Origin: an uncultured Oscillospiraceae bacterium
GTDB taxonomy: Bacteria; Bacillota; Clostridia; Oscillospirales; Oscillospiraceae
Assembly: GCA_934661135.1 (NCBI GenBank)
Contig: CAKUJA010000044.1
Span: forward strand, 1-18,808
Length of the DNA stretch: 18,808 bases
Direction: 5' to 3'
Both the position numbers and the translations under genes were made by a program. Each line of letters opens with the position of its first letter. Position 1 is the first letter of the stretch. Positions 6,385-13,242 of this stretch are shown piece after piece. Below the pieces are notes generated by a model. That model was not told the origin of the DNA, did not search any database, and was given only the letters and a program-made list of their open reading frames with translations.

Positions 6385-6423
6385 AACCCCCGGACGTTTC
6401 TGTCTGAAACGTCCGGGGGGTTT
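6385..6423. terminator. Second copy of the terminator-like hairpin
   Basis: AACCCCCGGACGTTTC (6385-6400), loop TGTCT and its complement (6406-6423) repeat the hairpin at 6184-6222. The core from CCCCGGACG through CGTCCGGGG is identical over 31 nt. One G is bulged on the right arm. The transcript tail TTTCT is slightly more T-rich than in copy 1. The pair brackets about 160 bp of other hairpins. Confidence 0.55.
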
Positions 6424-6424
6424 C

Positions 6425-6588
6425 TAGGGTGTATCTGAAAACCGGCGAAGCAACCGGCCGCGAGGAATTTTTGTGTTGAGCAAGACATTTTTCCACAGGA
6501 ATACTGACGTATTTCAAGGAAAAATGACGCGGCGCAGTGCGAGAAGATTTGCTGTCCGGGCGCGTTGGGAGTTTTCAGAGATACACTA
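6425..6588. mobile_element. Candidate miniature inverted-repeat element (no transposase)
   Basis: The 164-bp segment begins TAGGGTGTATCTGAAAAC and ends with a sequence whose complement reads TAGTGTATCTCTGAAAAC. The ends are thus inverted repeats of about 16 bp with small gaps, bounded by TAG/CTA. In the centre, CATTTTTCC (6486-6494) pairs with GGAAAAATG (6518-6526), enclosing AATAC/GTATT around TGAC. No coding potential is apparent. The shape fits a non-autonomous element or a dispersed palindromic repeat moved by an enzyme elsewhere. Other copies in the genome are needed to prove mobility. Confidence 0.45.
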
Positions 6589-6591
6589 AGG

Positions 6592-6632
6592 AAGCATCGC
6601 ACAATTGCGTCTGCCGAGAACTGCAGATGCTT
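6592..6632 (-). terminator. Possible structure downstream of iscU
   Basis: Downstream of the iscU stop on the minus strand, AAGCATC (6632-6626) matches GATGCTT (6598-6592), enclosing two small stems, followed by TCCTTAG. It is the nearest structure that could end the nifS-iscU transcript, but pairing is interrupted and there is no real T-run. Confidence 0.25.
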
Positions 6633-6655
6633 GATTCAGCGGCCACTTTACAGCA

Positions 6656-7090
6656 TCAGACCATCCGGCAGGACTCGCAGTCCTCCTGTTTGGGGAACTT
6701 CGACTTGTCATAGGGAATGTTGTTGCGCTCATAGTAGTCCTGCACAGCGGACTTGACGGCTTCCTCGGCCAGCACGGAGCAGTGCAGCTTGTGCGCGGGC
6801 AGTCCGCCCAGAGCGTCGACAACCTCCTTGTTCGTCAGCGCCAGTGCTTCTTCCACAGTTTTGCCCTTAATCATCTCGGTTGCAATCGAGGACGAGGCGA
6901 TGGCGCTGCCGCAGCCAAAGGTCTCAAACTTGACGTCCTCGATGCGGTCGTCCTTGATTTTGAGGTACATCTTCATAATATCGCCGCATTTGGCGTTGCC
7001 GACCTGGCCAATGCCGTTCGCGTCGGGAAGCTCACCGACGTTGCGGGGATTGCGGAAATGATCCATAACGGTTTCTGTATATAATGCCAT
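6656..7090 (-). CDS. iscU: Iron-sulfur cluster scaffold protein, IscU/NifU N-terminal type
   Basis: This 144-residue protein assembles Fe-S clusters on three conserved cysteines: C35 in GNAKCGD (with the conserved D37), C60 in TFGCGSAIASSS and C104 in LHCSVLAEEA. The N-terminus YTETVMDHFRNPRNVGE is diagnostic. A short tail adds two more cysteines, C138 and C141 in a C-E-S-C arrangement, beyond the canonical three ligands. The start has AAAGGAG nine bases upstream. It follows nifS by 34 nt, so the sulfur donor and scaffold are co-transcribed. The desulfurase passes persulfide sulfur to this scaffold, which then hands clusters to apoproteins in the cytoplasm. No hscA, hscB or ferredoxin gene is nearby, as usual for the reduced Clostridia Isc/NifSU system. 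Confidence 0.95.
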   Translation of the reverse strand: MALYTETVMDHFRNPRNVGELPDANGIGQVGNAKCGDIMKMYLKIKDDRIEDVKFETFGCGSAIASSSIATEMIKGKTVEEALALTNKEVVDALGGLPAHKLHCSVLAEEAVKSAVQDYYERNNIPYDKSKFPKQEDCESCRMV

Positions 7091-7124
7091 AATTCAGCAC
7101 TCCTTTCGATGATGCGCCGCTGCC

Positions 7125-8315
7125 TTACGCCAGCACAAAGCTGCGCTTGCCATTGACAAGATCCTGCCAGACCGGGGACATCCCGCGCAGATATTCCACA
7201 ACCTCGGGGATGGCTTGCAGCATATAGTCCACTTCTTCCTCGGTGTTCCACTCGCTGAGACTCAGGCGCAGCGAACCGTGCGCGACCTCATGCGGCCGGC
7301 CAATGGCCAGCAGAACATGGCTCGGATCAAGGGAACCGGAGGTGCAGGCACTACCGGAGCTGGCGCAAATGCCCTTGTCGTCGAGCAGAAGCAGCAGGCT
7401 CTCGCCCTCAATGCCCTCAAAGCAGAAGTTGACGTTGCCGGGCAGACGGTTGACCGGATCGCCGTTGAGAATGCTGTGCGGAATTTTGGAAAGACCCGCA
7501 ATCAGCTTGTCCCGCAGCGCGCCGACCTTGGCGGCGTTTTCGTCGATGTGGCTGCACATATCCTGAAGCGCCGCAGCCATGCCGACGATACCGGGGATGT
7601 TCTCGGTGCCGGCGCGCTTGCCGCGCTCCTGTGCGCCGCCCTCGATAATATTGGTCAGAATAATACCCTGCCGTGCGTAGAGGACGCCGACGCCCTTCGG
7701 ACCGTGGAACTTATGGCCGGAGAGGGAGAGCATATCGATGTTCTGCTCTTTGACGTTGATGTGCAGATGACCGGCAGCCTGAACAGCGTCGGTGTGGAAC
7801 AGCACGCCCGCCTCCTTGCAGACCGCGCCGATCTCTGCAATCGGCAGAATGGAGCCGATCTCGTTGTTGGCGTACATGATCGTTACAAGGCAGGTGTCCG
7901 GGCGGATGGCCGCCTTGACCTGCTCCGCGGTGACGGTGCCGATCTCGCCGACCGGCAGGAGCTCGACTTCAAACCCCTCTTTTTCGAGCTTCTTCAGCGT
8001 GTGCAGCACAGCGTGGTGCTCAAACGCGGTAGAGATGATGTGCTTTTTGCCCTTCTTCGCGCCGAGACGTGCGGCGGAGACGAGCGCCTGATTATCGGCT
8101 TCGCTGCCGCCGGACGTGAAGTAAACCTCACGCGGCTGGCAGCCGATGCACTTGGCAACGGTTTCGCGCGCAGCCAGCAGTGTTTCCGCGGCCTTCTGGC
8201 CGACAGAGTGCAGGCTGGACGGGTTGCCGTAAACATCCGTCAGACATGGCAGCATTGCGTCGAGCGCGACTTGACTCGGCTTTGTGGTGGCTGCATTGTC
8301 CGCATAAACAAACAT
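7125..8315 (-). CDS. nifS: Cysteine desulfurase (NifS/IscS class)
   Basis: A 396-residue class V aminotransferase-fold, PLP-dependent enzyme that takes sulfur from L-cysteine, leaving alanine and an enzyme persulfide. It opens with YADNAATTKPS. The PLP lysine is K202 in LSGHKFHGPKG; D176 (HTDAVQ) and the H100-H101 pair (AFEHHAV) complete the cofactor site. The persulfide cysteine is C324 in SSGSACTSGS, the group I (NifS/IscS) loop. Length is normal. GAGGAGG eight bases before the ATG makes the start firm. It has its own promoter in the 98-nt gap after the Rrf2 regulator gene, overlapped by an operator-like palindrome, and is followed by iscU. Whether it supplies general Fe-S assembly, tRNA thiolation or both cannot be told. 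Confidence 0.95.
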   Translation of the reverse strand: MFVYADNAATTKPSQVALDAMLPCLTDVYGNPSSLHSVGQKAAETLLAARETVAKCIGCQPREVYFTSGGSEADNQALVSAARLGAKKGKKHIISTAFEHHAVLHTLKKLEKEGFEVELLPVGEIGTVTAEQVKAAIRPDTCLVTIMYANNEIGSILPIAEIGAVCKEAGVLFHTDAVQAAGHLHINVKEQNIDMLSLSGHKFHGPKGVGVLYARQGIILTNIIEGGAQERGKRAGTENIPGIVGMAAALQDMCSHIDENAAKVGALRDKLIAGLSKIPHSILNGDPVNRLPGNVNFCFEGIEGESLLLLLDDKGICASSGSACTSGSLDPSHVLLAIGRPHEVAHGSLRLSLSEWNTEEEVDYMLQAIPEVVEYLRGMSPVWQDLVNGKRSFVLA

Positions 8316-8358
8316 TCGGATAACCTCCTCTGGGAAAACATAGTTTTTTTATGGGTTT

Positions 8359-8386
8359 ATCATAGCACAAAAACCTACTTTGTCAA
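8359..8386 (-). promoter_or_regulatory. nifS-iscU promoter
   Basis: On the minus strand a perfect TTGACA (8386-8381) is followed after 16 nt by TATGAT (8364-8359). Transcription would begin near 8352, about 37 nt before the nifS start. The -35 element lies inside the palindrome at 8371-8393, so binding there should block RNA polymerase. Confidence 0.75.
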
Positions 8387-8393
8387 TAGGTTT
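8371..8393. promoter_or_regulatory. Operator-like palindrome for the Rrf2 regulator, site 1
   Basis: A 23-bp dyad with perfect 7-bp arms, AAACCTA and TAGGTTT, spaced by 9 bp, covers the -35 of the nifS promoter. It matches the sequence at 8884-8906 at 16 of 23 positions in the same orientation, including both outer AAAC and GGTTT ends. The likely binder is the adjacent IscR-like protein. This rests on position and similarity, not on a known consensus. Confidence 0.65.
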
Positions 8394-8413
8394 ATTGCTT
8401 CGACATAAAATAT

Positions 8414-8854
8414 TTACTTTTTGGTGGTCGGGCAGCCGCCGGTTTCCTCGGTGCCTTCGAGCAGGCTGGTCAGCGTCACCTCGTCAAGATAGCCGCAGAT
8501 CAGGCTTTCGAGCTTCTCCCAGACCGGCAGCGTCCGGCACGATCCTGCCTTTGGGCAGGGCGCGACGCCCGCCTCCAGACACGATACCGGCGCGAGCGAT
8601 CCCTCGGCCAGCCGCAAAATCTCGCCGACGGAATACTCACAAGCCTTCCGCGCCAGGCGGTAGCCGCCGCCTTTTCCGCGCTGTCCCTCTACCAAACCGG
8701 CCTTCGAGAGTACGGCGATGATGCTCTCCAGATATTTTTCCGACGCTTCCTGCCGCTCCGCGATGGCCGGGAGCGGGATATAGCAGCCGGGTTCCTGCTG
8801 GGCAAGATCCAGCATAATGCGCAGGGCGTAGCGTCCCTTTGTGGAAATCAGCAT
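8414..8854 (-). CDS. iscR: Rrf2-family iron-sulfur regulator (IscR-like)
   Basis: A 146-residue winged-helix regulator. The DNA-binding part is MLISTKGRYALRIMLDLA plus the recognition region EKYLESIIAVLSKAGLVEGQ, ending in the wing GKGGGYRLAR (about 61-70). The cluster-ligand cysteines are C92, C100 and C106, spaced C-X7-C-X5-C rather than the C-X5-C-X5-C of E. coli IscR. This three-Cys set suggests a [2Fe-2S] cluster sensing cluster supply. AAGGAG lies seven bases before the ATG. It lies first in the locus, 98 nt before nifS, and each of the two promoters has a related palindrome. This supports autorepression and control of nifS-iscU. CymR-type Rrf2 proteins lack these cysteines, so the IscR reading is preferred. 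Confidence 0.9.
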   Translation of the reverse strand: MLISTKGRYALRIMLDLAQQEPGCYIPLPAIAERQEASEKYLESIIAVLSKAGLVEGQRGKGGGYRLARKACEYSVGEILRLAEGSLAPVSCLEAGVAPCPKAGSCRTLPVWEKLESLICGYLDEVTLTSLLEGTEETGGCPTTKK

Positions 8855-8883
8855 ATGGCATCTCCTTTGTCAACTGATGCGAT

Positions 8884-8906
8884 AAACCCAGTATACCACT
8901 ATGTTT
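8884..8906. promoter_or_regulatory. Operator-like palindrome for the Rrf2 regulator, site 2
   Basis: The minus-strand sequence begins AAACATA and ends TGGGTTT with a 9-bp centre, overlapping the -10 and spacer of the regulator's own promoter. It shares 16 of 23 positions with site 1 at 8371-8393. The dyad is less perfect (5 of 7 arm pairs). Position suggests autoregulation. Confidence 0.6.
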
Positions 8907-8918
8907 ATAAATTATCAA
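8890..8918 (-). promoter_or_regulatory. Promoter of the Rrf2 regulator gene
   Basis: TTGATA (8918-8913) and TATACT (8895-8890) on the minus strand are separated by 17 nt, both five of six matches to consensus. The predicted start near 8883 is about 29 nt upstream of the ATG at 8854. Confidence 0.7.
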
Positions 8919-8956
8919 GAGATCTGCCGGAAAAGGACATCCTGCGCGATCATGGC

Positions 8957-8986
8957 TTGACAAATGGAAAAAGATACATATATTAT
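8957..8986 (+). promoter_or_regulatory. Promoter of ktrB
   Basis: A perfect TTGACA (8957-8962) is followed by overlapping -10 candidates: TATATT (8979-8984, spacer 16) or TATTAT (8981-8986, spacer 18). Transcription should start near 8990-8994. That excludes longer upstream starts for ktrB. No c-di-AMP riboswitch is recognisable between it and the gene; the leader is only about 27 nt. Confidence 0.65.
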
Positions 8987-9019
8987 AGTAGAATCTTAAA
9001 CCCCATGGGAGGGACCCTC

Positions 9020-10393
9020 TTGAGTCTGCAAGTTCTGTTCCAGGGCGTTCGGCAGCAAATGCGCAAAATGCGCCCGCCGCAGATTATCGTTCTGGTGTTT
9101 TTGGCGTTGGTTCTGGCCGGCGCGGGTCTGCTTTGCCTGCCGGCGGCGTCTCGTTTTGGCGAGCCGACCTCGTTTTTGACGAGCCTGTTCACGGCGACAT
9201 CCGCCACCTGTGTGACGGGACTGATCCGTGTGGATACCGGAAGCTATTGGAGTCCGTTCGGACAGGCTGTGATTTTGCTGCTGATTCAGATCGGCGGCCT
9301 TGGCTTTATGACCGTCGCTTCCATCTTTTTCTTCGCGCTGCGGCGGAAAATCGGCCTGCGGCAGCGGCTTGTGATCGCGCAGGCGCTCAGTCTCGACCAG
9401 ATCAGCGGCGTAGTTGGCCTTGTGCGCAATGTGCTGCTGGGAACGCTGGCAGTCGAGGGCGTGGGCGCGCTGATTCTGATGCTGCGCTTCTGGCCGGTAT
9501 ACGGCGTTGGCCGCGCGGTGTGGTACGGAGTATTCCACGCAGTTTCGGCCTATTGCAACGCGGGATTCGACGTACTGGGGGAGCTTAGCTATGGCGGCAG
9601 CGTTTGCCGCTACGTGGACGATCCGGTTGTGAACCTCACGCTTATGGCGCTGATTGTGATCGGCGGACTGGGGTTTGCGGTTTGGGGCGACTTGCGGAAA
9701 AACCGCAAGTTCTCCCGCCTGAGCGTCTATTCCCGGCTGGTTGTGTCGATTTCGCTTGGCCTGATTGTGGGCGGTGCGGCGCTGATCGCGCTGCTGGAAT
9801 GGAACAATCCAGGCACGATTGGCAGCCTTCCTGCGGGTGGAAAGCTGCTTGCGGCAACTTTTCAGTCTGTTACGCTGCGCACGGCCGGCTTTGCCAGCTT
9901 TGATCAGAACGCCATGCGCGACGTGACAAAAGCGCTCTGCGATGTGCTGATGTTTATCGGCGGATCGAGCGGCTCGACTGCGGGTGGCGTGAAAACCGTT
10001 ACGGTAGGCGTGCTGGTGCTTGCGGCAATCGGTACGGCAAGAGGGCGGTCGCACGTTACGGCATTTAAGCGCAGCATTGCGGCAAGCGCGGTTTCCAATG
10101 CGGCAGCCGTTGCGCTGCTGGTGCTGCTGCTGGGCGCCTGTGGTGCGGGGGCGCTCTCCGTGATCGATGGCGTGAGCTTTGACAACGCCATTTTTGAAAC
10201 GCTCTCAGCGCTCTGCACCGTGGGACTGACGACGGGGATTACGGCGACGCTGAGCACGGCGTCGTGCCTGATATTGATTGTATTTATGTTCTTCGGACGC
10301 GTCGGCATTATGACGATCAGCGTCGGATTTATGATGGCAAACCGTGCGGAGGAGCGCATTGCATATGCGCAGACCCGCGTGATGATCGGGTAG
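9020..10393 (+). CDS. ktrB: Potassium/sodium uptake channel subunit, KtrB/TrkH family
   Basis: From a TTG at 9020 the protein is 457 residues, matching the usual KtrB length. All four pore repeats show their filter glycines: TSATCVTGL (Gly about 67), SAYCNAGF (about 182), VTLRTAGF (about 290) and LCTVGLTTG (about 402). The intramembrane gate loop in the third repeat is GGSSGSTAGGVKT (about 314-326). It imports K+ through the membrane, gated by KtrA. TTG is preferred because GGAGGG (9008-9013) lies six bases upstream and the promoter would start transcripts near 8992. An ATG at 9005 is the alternative but leaves no room for a ribosome site; the still longer frame back to 8855 would run through the promoter. 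It is followed by ktrA after 22 nt. Confidence 0.92.
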   Translation: MSLQVLFQGVRQQMRKMRPPQIIVLVFLALVLAGAGLLCLPAASRFGEPTSFLTSLFTATSATCVTGLIRVDTGSYWSPFGQAVILLLIQIGGLGFMTVASIFFFALRRKIGLRQRLVIAQALSLDQISGVVGLVRNVLLGTLAVEGVGALILMLRFWPVYGVGRAVWYGVFHAVSAYCNAGFDVLGELSYGGSVCRYVDDPVVNLTLMALIVIGGLGFAVWGDLRKNRKFSRLSVYSRLVVSISLGLIVGGAALIALLEWNNPGTIGSLPAGGKLLAATFQSVTLRTAGFASFDQNAMRDVTKALCDVLMFIGGSSGSTAGGVKTVTVGVLVLAAIGTARGRSHVTAFKRSIAASAVSNAAAVALLVLLLGACGAGALSVIDGVSFDNAIFETLSALCTVGLTTGITATLSTASCLILIVFMFFGRVGIMTISVGFMMANRAEERIAYAQTRVMIG

Positions 10394-10415
10394 GATAGAC
10401 CCGAAGGAGGTTCGT

Positions 10416-11063
10416 ATGAAGAAAACCTATGCAGTGATCGGCCTCGGCCGGTTTGGTACGGCGGTTGCCGAGCGGCTCTATGCGCTTGGCAACGAGGTGC
10501 TGGTTGTGGACAATAACGCGGAGCGCGTGCAGCGCATGGAGTCGCGCGTGACATACGCCGTAGTAGCCGACGCGCGCGACGAGGAAGTGCTGCGGTCGCT
10601 TGCGGTGCGCAACTACGACTGCGCTGTGGTGGCGACCGGCTCTGATCTGGCCGCGAGCATCGTCATTACGATGAACCTGAAAGAGCTTGGCGTGCCGCAG
10701 GTGATCTGCAAGGCCGAGGGCGACACACAGAAGCGCGCGCTGGAAAAGGTCGGCGCGGATAAGGTCGTGATCCCGGAGCGGGAGGCCGGCGTGAAGCTGG
10801 CGCAGGCGGTGACGTCGTCGAGCATTCTGGATTTTATTGAGCTTTCCGACCAATACGGCATTGCCGAGGTGCAGCTCCCGGATGTGTGGAAGGGCAAGAG
10901 TCTGCGGGAGCTGAATATCCGCGCCAAGTACGGCGTCAATATCATCGCAATCCGTGAAAACGGACAAATCAACGTCGTTCCGGCGGTTGATGCGCCGTTG
11001 CCGGAGGGCTGCGTGCTGGTGGCGGTCGGCGCAAACGACAAACTGACGAGGCTGCGCGGATGA
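10416..11063 (+). CDS. ktrA: RCK-domain potassium uptake regulator, KtrA/TrkA family
   Basis: This 215-residue cytoplasmic protein has one RCK_N domain with GLGRFG (9-14) and D32 at the end of the second strand, the adenine-nucleotide site, followed by an RCK_C domain (about 145-215). A single-RCK protein of this length is KtrA-like; the E. coli-type TrkA has two. An octameric ring of it gates KtrB in response to ATP/ADP, and in many Bacillota c-di-AMP binds RCK_C. AAGGAGG lies five bases before the ATG. It follows ktrB by 22 nt and overlaps the next gene by ATGA, so the three genes are one operon. Confidence 0.94.
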   Translation: MKKTYAVIGLGRFGTAVAERLYALGNEVLVVDNNAERVQRMESRVTYAVVADARDEEVLRSLAVRNYDCAVVATGSDLAASIVITMNLKELGVPQVICKAEGDTQKRALEKVGADKVVIPEREAGVKLAQAVTSSSILDFIELSDQYGIAEVQLPDVWKGKSLRELNIRAKYGVNIIAIRENGQINVVPAVDAPLPEGCVLVAVGANDKLTRLRG

Positions 11064-11812
11064 GAGAGGAATTCATCGCCAGCCGGCGGAATCCGCTGCT
11101 TCAGCACACGAAAAAGCTGCTGAGCTCCCGGTCGTACCGGGAAAAATGCGGCGAGTTTGCGGCGGACGGCACAAAGCTGCTTGCCGAAGCGACGCAGTGG
11201 GTGCCGGGACTGCATACGGTCATCGCGGCGGAGGACGTGGAGCTGTGCCCGTTGGCCGAGGATGTCCGCGTGGTGCGCGTACCGCGCGATGTGATGGCGA
11301 GCGTCTCGCAGATGGACGCGCCGCAGGGCGCAATTTTCCTTTGCAGGACGCCGCAGCCGCCGAGGGCAGAGATCGTCCCCGGGACGCTGCTGCTGGACGG
11401 CGTGCAGGACCCCGGCAATCTGGGAACCATCCTGCGGACGGCGGATGCGCTGGCCGTGCCGGTGGTACTGCTGCCGGGATGCGCCGACGTGTGGAACCCG
11501 AAGGTGGTGCGTGCGTCGATGGGCGCGGCGTTCCGCGCCGTGCCGGTTTGCATGACGCGGGAGGAAGCGGTGCAGGCGGCGCGCAGCGGCGGTGTGCGGC
11601 TGCTGGCGACTGCGCTGCGGGATGACGCGCATGACCTGCGCGAGGAGACGCTTGCGCAGACTGCGGTTATTATCGGCTCGGAGGGACAGGGGATCTGCCG
11701 GGAGCTGCTGGACGCGGCGGACGGCACGATCATCATCCCGATGCAGAGCCACTGCGAGTCGCTGAATGCGGCCGTTGCTGCAACCATTGTGATGTGGCAA
11801 ATGAAACGCTGA
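11060..11812 (+). CDS. SpoU/TrmH-family RNA 2'-O-methyltransferase
   Basis: A 250-residue SPOUT enzyme. Motif 1 is LLDGVQDPGNLGTILRTADA (N120, R126). Motif 2 spans VLLPGCADVWNPKVVRAS and MGAAFR. Motif 3 is GSEGQGI (E209) to IPMQSHCESLNAAVAATI (S234-L235-N236). These residues form the trefoil-knot SAM site. The N-terminal part, starting RRNPLLQHTKKLLSS, is the L30e-like substrate-binding domain seen in YsgA/RlmB-type proteins. It likely methylates a ribose of 23S rRNA or tRNA; the exact nucleotide cannot be inferred. It starts within the ktrA stop (ATGA), so is translationally coupled to potassium uptake, a common but unexplained arrangement. GAGG lies eight bases upstream of the ATG. Confidence 0.92.
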   Translation: MREEFIASRRNPLLQHTKKLLSSRSYREKCGEFAADGTKLLAEATQWVPGLHTVIAAEDVELCPLAEDVRVVRVPRDVMASVSQMDAPQGAIFLCRTPQPPRAEIVPGTLLLDGVQDPGNLGTILRTADALAVPVVLLPGCADVWNPKVVRASMGAAFRAVPVCMTREEAVQAARSGGVRLLATALRDDAHDLREETLAQTAVIIGSEGQGICRELLDAADGTIIIPMQSHCESLNAAVAATIVMWQMKR

Positions 11813-11850
11813 CAATCGATCATTTGAGACAGAAGAAATAAACGGGCAGA

Positions 11851-11903
11851 TTTGCGCCTTTCGGCAAACTCTTTTGCTGATGGATGTGTTTTTCCCAAAA
11901 GAG
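11851..11903 (+). terminator. Weak terminator-like structure after the methyltransferase
   Basis: TTTGC (11851-11855) pairs with GCAAA (11864-11868) and is followed by CTCTTTTG. That T-rich stretch (11869-11876) is itself the left arm of an 8-bp perfect inverted repeat with CAAAAGAG (11896-11903). Alternative pairing could allow attenuation, but both stems are short. No clear promoter for dprA was recognised in the 138-nt gap 11813-11950. Confidence 0.3.
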
Positions 11904-11950
11904 CAGATTCAGAACGTGCCCAAAAGATAGAGAGAAGGGACTGAGGGTCA

Positions 11951-13171
11951 GTGCTGGAATATTGGCTGTGGCTGACGACCCGGCGTGGGCTGGGCAATCA
12001 GGGAATGCACGCGGTGCTGCGGCACTTCGGGTCGCCGGAGGCGGCGTTTTACGCCGACGCGGAGGCCTGCCGCGCGATTGAGGGCGTGCGCGACCCGCAG
12101 CCGCTTGCGGAGAAGGATTTGAGCGAGCCGCGGCGCATTCTGTCCGAATGCCACCGCAAGAGCATCCACATCCTCACCTGGCAGGACGCGGCCTACCCCG
12201 GCCGGCTGCGGAACATCGACGATCCGCCGCTGCTGCTCTACTATCAGGGAACGCTGCCAGATTTTGACGCGGAGCCGGTCATCGCCATGGTCGGCACACG
12301 AAAGGCTTCGCTCTACGGGATGCAGCAGGCAAAGACGCTCGGCTACCAGCTCGCAAGGCTCGGCGCAATTGTGGTCTCGGGCGGCGCGGACGGCATCGAT
12401 ACGATGTGTCTGACCGGCGCGCTGACCGCCGGACGGCCGGTGGTGGCGGTGCTCGGCTGCGGCGTGGACATCGTCTATCCGGCGAAAAACCGTGGACTGT
12501 TTGAGGATATTCGTTATCACGGCTGTCTGCTCAGCGAGTATCCGCCGGGTACGCCTGCGCTGGGCGACCATTTTCCAGTGCGCAACCGCATTCTGAGCGG
12601 CCTTTCGCTCGGTGTGGTGGTTGTGGAGGCGCCGAAAAAGAGCGGCGCGCTGATTACCGCCGCCCGCGCGCTCGAGCAGGGGCGCGATGTGTTTGCACTG
12701 CCGGCCAATGTCGGCACGCCGACGTCCGCCGGAAATTTGCAGCTTTTGAAGGACGGCGCAATGCTGATTGAAGAAGGCTGGGACGTGATGCGCGAGTATG
12801 AGCAGCTCTACCCGGAGCTGATTTCGCGCCAGCCGGAGGCCGTCCCGATGACGATGGCGCCCGGGCAGATGCGGGAGATTTCTGCGGCAAAAGTGGCAGA
12901 AAAGCGGAGCTTCCCGAAAAAAGACGACAAAAAAGACGTTGACAATCGGGAAAACAGGGATTATATTGACGTACAGGAAATTTCAGACAGTCTCAGCCCG
13001 GATGAAAAGACCGTGATCGGCCTGCTCTCGGGGCAGCCGGCGCACATGGACGAGATTATCGACCGCGCACAGCTTCCGGCCGGGCGGGTGCTGTCTGCGA
13101 TCACGCTGCTGGAAGTCAAGCAGTATATCGAGCGCCTGCCGGGGAAGCGGTTTTCCCTGGCAAAAAAGTAA
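11951..13171 (+). CDS. dprA: DNA processing protein DprA (Smf), single-strand DNA and RecA loader
   Basis: A 406-residue protein with all DprA parts. These are an N-terminal helix-hairpin-like domain (about 1-60), then the Rossmann-like core with AMVGTRKAS (112-120), VVSGGADGIDTMCLTGAL (141-158), VLGCGVDIVYPAKN (167-180) and FPVRNRILSGLS (208-219). A C-terminal winged helix (about 348-400, SPDEKTVIGLLSGQ) follows a lysine-rich linker (about 312-333). DprA guards incoming single-stranded DNA in transformation and loads RecA; it is also kept in non-competent bacteria. The arginine usual in the GTR..S.YG and GGARGID motifs is D147 in the latter. The GTG start has AAGGGA ten bases upstream. It stands before topA, as in many Bacillota. 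Confidence 0.93.
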   Translation: MLEYWLWLTTRRGLGNQGMHAVLRHFGSPEAAFYADAEACRAIEGVRDPQPLAEKDLSEPRRILSECHRKSIHILTWQDAAYPGRLRNIDDPPLLLYYQGTLPDFDAEPVIAMVGTRKASLYGMQQAKTLGYQLARLGAIVVSGGADGIDTMCLTGALTAGRPVVAVLGCGVDIVYPAKNRGLFEDIRYHGCLLSEYPPGTPALGDHFPVRNRILSGLSLGVVVVEAPKKSGALITAARALEQGRDVFALPANVGTPTSAGNLQLLKDGAMLIEEGWDVMREYEQLYPELISRQPEAVPMTMAPGQMREISAAKVAEKRSFPKKDDKKDVDNRENRDYIDVQEISDSLSPDEKTVIGLLSGQPAHMDEIIDRAQLPAGRVLSAITLLEVKQYIERLPGKRFSLAKK

Positions 13172-13242
13172 CTGGCAATGCCGCAGGGATACGGAGAACG
13201 CTCCGCCGCGGCGCTGCCATAGATTTGGAGTAAACGAACAGT

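Noticed and set aside
6184..6655. CRISPR array or tRNA in the repeat-rich gap
   Set aside because: Only two copies of the repeat unit, each itself a hairpin, without regular spacers; no cloverleaf or CCA end.
7215..8408. 397-codon plus-strand frame opposite nifS
   Set aside because: No recognisable domain; it spans the nifS promoter and operator, and nifS on the minus strand is complete.
8855..9019. c-di-AMP (ydaO-type) riboswitch upstream of ktrB
   Set aside because: The leader after the predicted transcript start is only about 27 nt and no conserved riboswitch core was recognised.
13172..13242. Terminator between dprA and topA
   Set aside because: GGCA/GCCGC pairs with GCGGC/TGCC only across a 23-nt loop and there is no T-run; likely chance in GC-rich DNA.
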